Shown in pieces: positions 57,401 through 64,000 of a DNA stretch of 64,000 nt. The first letter of the stretch is position 1. The number at the start of each line of letters is the position of its first letter. The translations under genes and the position numbers were made by a program. Below the pieces are notes generated by a model. That model did not search any database and was not told the origin of the DNA. It saw only the letters and a list, made by a program, of their open reading frames with translations. The DNA is from Sipunculus nudus (Eukaryota > Annelida > Sipuncula > Golfingiida > Sipunculidae): assembly GCA_026874595.1 (NCBI GenBank), contig CM049307.1:9445579-9509578 (forward strand), written 5' to 3'.

Positions 57401-60400
57401 TTTGGCACAGATCTATTTATAGCTTTGGCAGACTGCCAACTGTGTCAGATTATGCAACAGGTCAGGAGCTTACTCAGTGCAGCCAGGTGCAGGTCAAAAG
57501 TTCACTTAGTCTTGCCAAGTACAGGTCAAGAACTCACTCAGTGCAGCCAGGTACAGGTCAAAAGTTCACTCTGTGCAGTAGCTTGAGCTTGTAAATTGTC
57601 ATAGTTCACTCAGAGCAAATGGCTTTCTAAGCTAAGCCTGGTCAGCCAAGTGCATCAAACTCAAGGGAAGTTTGATGTATTTGCCTGATATTTAGACCTG
57701 TCTATGCATCATTGATGTCTTTCTCATTCACAAGACAGGTGTCGCCACCTACAATGATTTTTCGCATAGTATATGTGCCTGCTTATTTCTATGGAGGAAT
57801 TTGAAATATCAGCCTGATATTGGGCATATTTATACATATCGGATAGCTTTATCATGTACAAGACTGGTGGCGCCACCTACAATAATTTTTGCTCAGTGTT
57901 TGTCCCTACATATTTCTCAGGAGGGGTTTGACATATCAGTCTGAAATTTGGCATATGTTTATATCTCTGATAGCTTTGTTGTATATAAGACTGATGGTGC
58001 CAGCTACAATCATTTTGTGTTGTGTGCACCCATGCCTAAATTTCAGCAGTAATGTTTGTAATTGTTTCTTGTTCAAAATGTTTAGTACTTGCATTGTTTC
58101 ATGTTACACATGTACTTTAAGAGTAATGGTCCAGCATTGAAGCATTGTACCTGGTGTATATCTGATTGCACAGGTTGGCATTAGGCCTGTAGACCTTGTT
58201 CTCATTTTAATGATTTTTTTTCTGTTTTTGAGACCATCAAAAGACAGCAGTTATGTCAGTTCTTCAGCCTTGGTTTCATCAAGTGTCCTGAAACCAAGTA
58301 TGTTTCTTGATTATGATTGGTTTCTTCAGTTCCTGAAGACTGGTGGTGCCACCTATATTTTTTTATGCATTTTTTATGCTCCCGCCACAATGTGGCCGGG
58401 GCATATAGTTTTACCCATATCCGTCATTCCGTCCTTCTGTCATTCCGAAATCAAACAGTTGTACAGATTTTTTTTCGCAATGCCTGCAGATATTGGCCTG
58501 ATTTTTGGTGTGTGGGCAGATAATGACTAGTTACAGATCGAATTCGCGTTTCTTCCCAGTTGACCTACTTTTGACCATTATACGGCTCCTAAACATAGAA
58601 AATATCATAAAAATTGGAATTTTCATTACAAATACACATGTACAGACTTTTTTCACAATGCCTGTAGATGTTGACCTGATTTTTGTTGTATGGGCAGATA
58701 ATGACCAGTTATAGATCAAGTTCGCGTTTCGTCCCGGTTGACCTACTTTTGACTGTTTTACAGCTAATGAACATAGAAAATTTCATGAAAAATAGAAATT
58801 TTCATGTCAAATGTATATGTAGTATGATGTACAGCCTTTTTTAGCCCTCAGCTCATAGGCTACTGTCTGTCTGTCCGTCTGTCCGTCCCGCATCCACCTG
58901 CGGCCTCCGTTAATTTTACCTGTTGAGCGGGACATCTCTAAAAGGATGCACCGTTGGAATTTTATTTCATCAGTGTAGATGTATATCAACAAAATCTTGG
59001 TCTAGTTCAAAGATGGGTGACCTTGACCTACTTTGTTTTAGAGCTGATTATACAAAAACACTCAGAAGCTTTCTCCCCGGAACCATTGTGTGGATTTTCA
59101 CAAAACTTACTTTGATAATTGGGAATAATGGTCTGTACATGCTGCATAATTTTGGTGGCACCACCTACAATTTCTTATTTTTTAATGAATTTTTTTTCGA
59201 ATTTTCAATTTTGGCTTTTTGTGCAGGATATCTCCAAAGGTATTCAACACAGGAACTTCATACCTTCAGTGCTGTTGCATATTGACGAAATCTTGGTCAA
59301 GTTCAAAGATGGGTGATCTTGACCAACTTTTCATGGTCACAGAGCTTAGAATAGAAAAAAAAACTTAGGAGCTTATATCTCAGGAAGCATTTGGTGGATT
59401 GTTATGAAACATGGTACATACCTCTCCAATTTAAATTTATAACTGATTATCAGCTTTTGCTAATATTCTAGTTTTGCAATGCAATGCTTACAGATACTGG
59501 CCTAATGATTTGACTGTGGGTGCATAATGACCACTTACAGGTTGAGTTCATGTTTTGTCCCAGTTGACCTATTTTTGACCATATGACAGATCCTGAACAT
59601 AGAAATTTCATGAAAAACAGAAACTTTTATGAAAAATGCACATGTATGGACTTTTTTTCACAGTGCCTGCAGATACTGACCTGATTTTTGGTGTGTTGCT
59701 TGATGATGACCCGTTACAGATCGAGTTTGCATTTTGCTCTCGTTGACCTACTTTTGACCATATGACAGCTCCTGAACTTAAAAAAATTTTCAAAATTTAA
59801 CAAATATTTCTAATTTGCTCCAGGCGGGGGTATTCGTGTCGTTCCTACACATCTAGTTTTCCTTTATTTTGAGAATGCCAAATTATTTTGATACTATCAG
59901 AATCCCATCTGTGGTTTCATCTGTGTCCTGAATCCTTGTGTGTTTATTAGGGCCCAACTTGATGCTCTTTATTAATCACCCTGTCTGTTCGTCTTTCTGT
60001 ATTTCCATCAAATTGTTTCCTCTAAAAAACTTTTGATTGACATATGGATTTCAAGCTTGACTTATATAAACCTCTAAAGCAAGAACTCTATCAATTTTGG
60101 GGTCAAAGGTCAAGGTCACAGTGCCCACTTTGTGGATGCATTTTAAGCCAAACCTTTCATCCCTAACCTTCCATCTTGCACATACAGCTGACCTGCCAAT
60201 AAGGTAAGACCCTTGGGGTCACAGGGTCAAAGGTCATGGTCACAGGGGCCATCTGTCCACATACTGGGGTTGTTTTTTGTTCCTGAGGGTTTTAATTTCG
60301 CGATATTCGCCAAAGGGAAATAATCGCAAAAATGAAACCCTCAGGAATAATTGGCCAATTGAGAATGTCCTTCTTATTTAGTGAAGCCAATACTTGTATG

Positions 60401-61630
60401 TGAATAAGTTAGAATAGTGAGAAATTTTATAATAAATTCCAGTATGCAGGTATAGGGAAAACATTCCCTTAAGTTTGAACTAAACCACCTGTGCTGTGTG
60501 TACAGGCCCATCATTATAAGAGAAGAATATCACAAACTCATGACTTATTCTCAATTAATAATACACACAGGTATGGCTTTACCAAAGATTTGATGTAGGT
60601 TCTGGTGAGACTGCGATAATCAAACCCTCGTGAAACATTAAAAATGAAAAAAATCACCAAATTTCAGACTCGCTAATATGAAGCCAACCACAGTATTTTT
60701 TTCCTGATGATAACTCCAGTTTGGATTAACATATTGGTTTAAGTCTTGACTTATATAAGACCCACCAATAATGTAAGCACATTATTGTTTTCGAGCTCAA
60801 GGTCACAGGAACCACTTCTTTAAAAAGATTGTGGATGTATTTTAAGCCAAACTTTCCCTTCAAAACCTTCTTTCCTTCTTGACTTATAAGTGGCCCACAA
60901 CTGTGCTTAAGTAATAACTTTGTTGATTCGGGGGTCATGAGATCAAAGATCAAGGTCACAGGAAGCACTACTTTAGAAAGATTTAGGATGCATTTTAAGC
61001 CAATCTTTTCATCACAAACGAAGGTCAAGGTCACAGGGCCAATCCATTCAGAAATAGGTTTATAGATGATATCTCCCTTTTTAGTAGACCGGTTGGCTAC
61101 CAACTGATCACATGACCCATATTTTGAAAAAGCTCATAAACATAACCTTAAAGACAAATTCAGCTGAGTGTCAAGACCAATGGGTCCCTAGGCAGGCCAA
61201 TAATTTTAGCCTTGGTAGTATAAATATGTATATATTCTAACCACATTCACCTGATGATCAGGTTGCATCCCATGAAACAGACTGTTGTGAATTTACAGTG
61301 TTGTTTTTCTTCAGAGTTATACTGCTCTGGCCTAGTCTGTAGGCCATAGAGCACTTTACAACGGAGGGTAACTCTACCTTCTATATATTTATATATATTC
61401 TTTTGATAACTTTTAATCAAGGATCTTCTTTCAGCAATACATTGGTACAAACTTCCCCCCATCTTCAGCTTATATTTCACCACAAATTATCACACATGAA
61501 TAACAGCACTGATATTATATCACCTCACTCTAACATCTGTATTTTATAGGGTTCCTGGACAGATTATGCACAGAGAGCAGGGGATGACATAGTTACCAAG
61601 GCAACAAGAGATCCAGCAGGTGCAGCTTGA
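48295..61630 (+). CDS. MPST: thiosulfate/3-mercaptopyruvate sulfurtransferase, complete seven-exon gene
   Basis: Coding exons: 48295-48428, 49354-49549, 50108-50206, 50407-50551, 51332-51484, 52556-52659, 61550-61630. Their sum is 912 bases, giving 303 residues plus TGA, close to the ~297 of animal MPST/TST. All introns are GT-AG and all phases match. The enzyme has two rhodanese domains and transfers sulfur from 3-mercaptopyruvate or thiosulfate to thiol or cyanide acceptors, in mitochondria or cytosol (family knowledge). The N-domain has L-L-D-T-S-W, H-H-I-P-G-A (46-51) and V-V-V-Y-D. The C-domain has I-D-T-R (174-177), G-H-V-P-G-S (213-218) and the catalytic Cys252 in the loop C-Y-T-G-N-Q. 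That loop matches neither vertebrate MPST (CGSGVT) nor rhodanese (CRKGVT), and D-Y-L-G after I-D-T-R is rhodanese-like, so substrate preference is uncertain. Confidence 0.93.
49354..49549 (+). CDS. MPST: MPST/TST exon 2
   Basis: Completes codon 45 and encodes residues 46-110: the H-I-P-G-A motif, L-G-I near 82, V-V-V-Y-D-R-S-G-M and the A-R-A-W-W-T-M-R helix that pairs with W-W-x-x-R in family members. Acceptor TTTGTTGCTAG, donor GTATGT. Confidence 0.92.
50108..50206 (+). CDS. MPST: MPST/TST exon 3
   Basis: Residues 111-143: A-Y-G-V-P-L-V-S-V-L-H-G-G-L-S-Q-W, the end of the N-domain (family G-G-L-x-x-W). The degenerate active-site position of the N-domain lacks a catalytic Cys, as usual. Acceptor CCTCTCCAG, donor GTCAGT. 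Confidence 0.92.
50407..50551 (+). CDS. MPST: MPST/TST exon 4
   Basis: Residues 144-191 plus one base: the interdomain linker and start of the C-domain with L-I-D-T-R then D-Y-L-G. The second arginine of vertebrate MPST (R-F-R-G) is absent; the YLG form resembles rhodanese. Acceptor TCTTTCAG, donor GTGAGT. Confidence 0.9.
51332..51484 (+). CDS. MPST: MPST/TST exon 5
   Basis: Completes codon 192 and encodes residues 193-242 plus one base, including S-G-H-V-P-G-S-I-N-L, the C-domain signature. The W-G-M-P-P-P-S-P-S-Q segment before it is a proline-rich insertion relative to vertebrate members. Acceptor GCTGTTACAG, donor GTAAAA, followed by a (TG)n run at 51497-51515. Confidence 0.9.
52556..52659 (+). 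CDS. MPST: MPST/TST exon 6 (catalytic cysteine)
   Basis: Completes codon 243 and encodes residues 244-277: G-P-I-T-T-M-C-Y-T-G-N-Q with catalytic Cys252, then A-S-L-M-A-L-A and V-G-K-N-D-T-S-V-Y-Y. Acceptor TGATGTAG, donor GTGAGT. Confidence 0.92.
53370..55890 (+). repeat. satellite/palindrome repeat family, plus orientation
   Basis: Shares phrases with 29.3-33.8 kb: GTCCGGTC with TTAGCAGGGCACAAATC at about 55600, 'gaaattaggtta', 'ccaagctatggggcttgtaa', 'gaccatgactagttgtgtcagttc' and AGTGGCGCCACCTGC at 54689. Units between 54270 and 55480 are about 320-440 bases and repeat 'ctatctcaaaaa-gcaggagctagcatcaccaaattttatgcaaa' and 'caagtttgttccaatggttcaagtt'. Confidence 0.8.
56090..56860 (+). repeat. 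AGGTCA-rich repeats, block 1
   Basis: Repeated ~120-150 base units containing GGTCAAAGGTCAAGGTCACAGG. At 56459-56477 the sequence is AGGTCA-A-AGGTCA-AGGTCA: a DR1 with a third half-site abutting. Others are at 56323, 56581 and 56718 (degraded). Confidence 0.8.
57265..57590 (+). repeat. short-period tandem repeats
   Basis: Three copies of 'tatttatagctttggcagactgcc' with 'ggcaacaggccaa' variants (57295-57465), then three copies of 'cactcagtgcagccaggtacaggtcaa' (57470-57580). A 72-codon plus frame is a by-product. Confidence 0.8.
57700..58370 (+). repeat. palindrome-family units
   Basis: Cores at 57737 (AGGTGTCGCCACCT), 57865 (TGGTGGCGCCACCT), 57993 (TGGTGCCAGCT) and about 58342 (TGGTGGTGCCACCT), with 'cctacaatgatttt' following the core in the first three. 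Spacing of the first three is exactly 128 bases. Confidence 0.8.
58380..59830 (+). repeat. ~175 bp dispersed repeat with 'gggcatatagttttaccc' start
   Basis: 'Gcctgcagatattggcctgatttttggtgt' variants start near 58480, 58657, 59486 and 59665, each followed by 'gataatgac-agttacagatcgagttcgcgttt' and 'gttgacctacttttgacc'. Between them (58840-59340) is an inserted block with CTGTCTGTCCGTCTGTCCGTC and a palindrome core TGGTGGCACCACCT at about 59153. Confidence 0.8.
59990..61200 (+). repeat. AGGTCA-rich repeats, block 2
   Basis: GGTCAAAGGTCAAGGTCA at 60101-60118; further sites at about 60225 (GGTCAAAGGTCATGGTCA), 60799, 60950 and 61021 (AAGGTCAAGGTCA). Unit phrases match block 1: 'tttaagccaaacctttcatcc' and 'aggtcacagg-gccaatc'. 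60240-60700 interrupts the array with unrelated sequence. Confidence 0.8.
61550..61630 (+). CDS. MPST: MPST/TST exon 7 (C-terminus)
   Basis: Residues 278-303 and the TGA at 61628-61630. It begins G-S-W-T-D-Y-A, equivalent to G-S-W-x-E-W of the family that follows V-Y in exon 6, and ends with a short hydrophilic tail. Acceptor TTTTATAG. Only this exon lies beyond the 8.9 kb intron, and it is intact. Confidence 0.9.
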   Translation, partial: GSWTDYAQRAGDDIVTKATRDPAGAA

Positions 61631-61880
61631 TGTATATTATTAATGACACTGATAGCTAAATTAGGAGAAATTTCAGTGAAGGTGTTCATTAACTGTTAGC
61701 AATCACAAAACAATCACAGAAGCTCTAAATAGGTTGAGTTTAATTTATTTTTAACTATATAAACAGTTAATTTATGTACATGTAAATTATAGGTAAGTCT
61801 TAATTGTGTAAGGCAATATAATTAATGGCAGATGTCCTCTATGTAACAAATAATGAAATAAATAATAGGTAATTCTCATG
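61631..61880 (+). terminator. 3' UTR with candidate polyadenylation signal
   Basis: The first AATAAA on the coding strand after the stop is at 61857-61862, in an AT-rich context about 227 bases downstream. An A/T-rich 3' UTR of this size is plausible; cleavage site not determined. Confidence 0.4.
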
Positions 61881-63689
61881 TAATATATTTGTTTACTATA
61901 TGTGCTAATGTTTTATCTGTTTTTGTCTGTCTGTCGGTCTGAATCTGCTAAACTGTCACCTCAGGAAGCTTTGCTCAGTTTAGCATACATGTGTGATGTG
62001 TGACTCACTTACATAGTCCAGATCTATCAGCAGTACACCAGGTGTCAGTCTAGCATTACTGTCGCAATATTAGCTGCAAGGTATATAAAAATTGCTTGAT
62101 TTACAAATTGTAGCTGTGGCTGATTGGCATGACTGCTTTATATATGGCAACTATAAGATTTAACCTTGCCAAAACTGCAAGTTTATATAAATGATGTTTT
62201 AGTCAACCACGAGTGCCAGGTGTGGATATCATTATTTATAACAAGATTTGAATTGGGTAGATGATAACCTCAAATTTTATTGGAATAGTGAAGAAGACAT
62301 ATTTGCTACATGGATAGATCTATAATGACTTTGTTGAAAGGAGTTATAGGGAAATCACTTACACTAAAGGACATGATTTTTTATTCATTTCATTTTCTTA
62401 ACTGTGTTGACTATCTGTAGAATGGATCTCATCAATTCATCTTATAATGCATGCAGTATTGTCTTTCTTTTTAACATTTACCCTTTGTCTGATTATTTCT
62501 CAGTTATATATCAACGTACACATATTGCTTAATTGTACAGTTACATGTATAGGAATCTATTTCATGGTAAAAAGCTGTTATAGGTTAAATGAAACCATGT
62601 TTGTCATAATTATTTTCATTCCAAATTGTATTTCAGTGGTAAGTTAATTTGTCTTTCATGCAAGGGTGAATAACAGAAACGATATTTGATATTTTCCTGG
62701 AGATTTTTTTGGTGAGAAATTAAATTAGAAAGTATGTGAGGATTTCTGTTATTGCATTTCTTGCCAGTCATATGTGATGTTGTTACTATTAAATCTATTT
62801 TTAGTTATAAAACTTCAGCTTAATATAAAGCTGATTTGCAAAGAGAGTTTGATCATGCATGTTAACAATATATGTCACTTCTCCAATGCAGCAGTGAATT
62901 AGATGTTTAATATCTGGAATAGTTATGCACACCAAAAAACAGGGAATCCATAGGGGGTTCCAGGAAGTTAAACCAACATTTGCGCCCTTGACCCTCCCCT
63001 TTTCCAGACCACAGGTCTTTTTCTTACGTTTTCTCCCTCTTCCAAAATCCTGCCATTGCCATGCATAAGCGCACCATGGACTTCCATGAATGACAGAATA
63101 AACGTAGCGCCAGTTTTACGGTAAAGGAAGTCCATATTCACTGGCTCCGAAATAAACATTTTTTAAAGATCTCTTAATTCAAGAGAATGATGATGTTTCT
63201 TGATGGGGTTAGAATAGAACAGGAGAAAGGGATAATTTAAAAAAAAAAAACATTGGAACCCCTCAATTAGGACCACCTTTGGGACTGACTAAAGTAGTCA
63301 TAATTTGGGGGTGGTTGTATTTGTGAAATTCTTAGTTACATGATTCATATATTCGGGACCAGAAAAAGGTGGTAGTAATTGCGGGGATGGTTGCAATTGT
63401 TGGGTGGTCACAGGCGGGGTTCCACTGTATGGTGATCCGTATTCTGCAAAGACAAAACATCTAAACCTCCTGGTGTAAGTGTAAGTATAAATATATAATC
63501 AGGATTTGCCCAGAGTTGTGAAAATATACACCATATTTTTGAGCATGTGTGGGTGTGCTTGACTGGGCGTCTGCTCTGATCGGATCAGTTAATTCATTGT
63601 TGTCAGAGGTATACAGTAAATACAGAGACTCCATGAGGTACTTAAACAGATTTTTGAGTAAATCGTTCTTTTTTTTAAATATACCCAAC

Positions 63690-63690
<1 letters not shown>

Positions 63691-63765
<75 letters not shown>
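63691..63765 (+). repeat. (TA)n microsatellite, about 35 units
   Basis: Long alternating TA; produces the poly(I-Y) stretch of a spurious 117-codon minus frame. Confidence 0.95.
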
Positions 63766-63767
<2 letters not shown>

Positions 63768-63824
63768 AGTCCTGCAGGAACGAAAGTCAAATTGCCTTTG
63801 TATTGTGTCTGCATAATAGTTGGT

Positions 63825-63841
63825 GGGGGGGGGGGGGGGGG
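63825..63841 (+). repeat. G17 homopolymer tract
   Basis: Seventeen consecutive G, 60 bases after the (TA)n array. Confidence 0.9.
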
Positions 63842-64000
63842 TTCTAAGAATATGAGAGAAAAAATAACAATAAAAACAATGTCAGGTCAGGCCATCCCTG
63901 TTTCATGATATCAGTGGATTGTTTGAAGTATGTAAGTAATCCCGAATAATTGAAATGATCAATGTAACTGGTCATCCTAATGACCAACAGCAATATACAG

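Larger units (their letters stand above)
52660..61549 (+). other. 8.9 kb last intron of MPST/TST, filled with repeats
   Basis: Phase 0, GTGAGT to ATTTTATAG. 52660-53370 is unique-looking AT-rich sequence. 53370-55900 holds satellite and palindrome-family repeats in plus sense. 56000-56860 and 59990-61200 hold AGGTCA-rich repeats. 57265-57590 is a short-period tandem array. 57700-58400 and 59130-59170 hold palindrome-family units. 58380-59830 is a 'gggcatatagttttaccc...cctgcagatattggcctgatttttgg' repeat. Open frames within are repeat-derived. Confidence 0.85.
61880..64000. other. 3' flank, no gene recognised
   Basis: 63250-63435 is the dispersed 'aggaccacc...ggtggt...gttccactgta' repeat related to 3.7 kb and 48.6 kb. 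A minus frame at 62968-63159 contains a repeat-like stretch but no domain. Confidence 0.5.

Noticed and set aside
63461-63814. 117-codon minus frame with a long I-Y repeat
   Set aside because: Produced by the (TA)n microsatellite.

Overview
The window is a stretch of animal nuclear genome: AT-rich, intron-bearing, gene-poor, and crowded with dispersed and tandem repeats. The repeat styles (TSD-flanked non-coding elements, repeats with a GGTGGCGCC palindrome, AGGTCA-rich repeats, long G tracts) suggest a marine invertebrate, most likely a mollusc. That assignment is inference. No operon, CRISPR array, rRNA or convincing tRNA was seen.

Protein-coding content is small. (1) At 847-3545, minus strand, are two exons of a CREG-like secreted/lysosomal glycoprotein gene; they splice in phase across a 2.3 kb intron. 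The C-terminal exons probably lie left of base 1, and the signal-peptide exon was not found. (2) At 48295-61630, plus strand, is a complete seven-exon gene for a two-domain rhodanese-type sulfurtransferase (MPST/TST family, 303 aa). All its splice sites are canonical, and an 8.9 kb repeat-filled intron precedes its last exon. (3) At 45948-46016 is a possible signal-peptide first exon of an unidentified secreted protein. (4) At 26.65 and 28.03 kb a duplicated 61-nt exon-like segment lies inside a 1.38 kb tandem duplication.

Transposons: 5771-8639 is a non-coding element with ~130 bp terminal inverted repeats and a perfect 7-bp target duplication. 9223-14871 holds a ZMYM1-like (TTF zinc finger/DUF4371/dimerisation) hAT element, minus strand, whose transposase has one in-frame stop and two frameshifts. 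Its putative intron contains, in the opposite orientation, the tail and right terminus of a second hAT element.

Region by region: 1-3.5 kb CREG; 5.8-8.6 kb TIR element; 9.2-14.9 kb hAT; 15.7-15.85 kb duplicated CCAAT/octamer promoter-like unit; 18.6 kb minisatellite; 21.6-22.2 kb palindrome-bearing repeats; 24.5-28.5 kb tandem repeats and duplication; 29.3-33.8 kb a 4.5 kb inverted arrangement of satellite-like repeats; 33.9-36.3 kb hairpins and tandem repeats; 38.3 kb second octamer repeat; 39.7-40.6 kb G-rich minisatellite; 41-45.9 kb nothing recognisable; 48.3-61.6 kb the sulfurtransferase gene; 61.6-64 kb its 3' flank with simple repeats.
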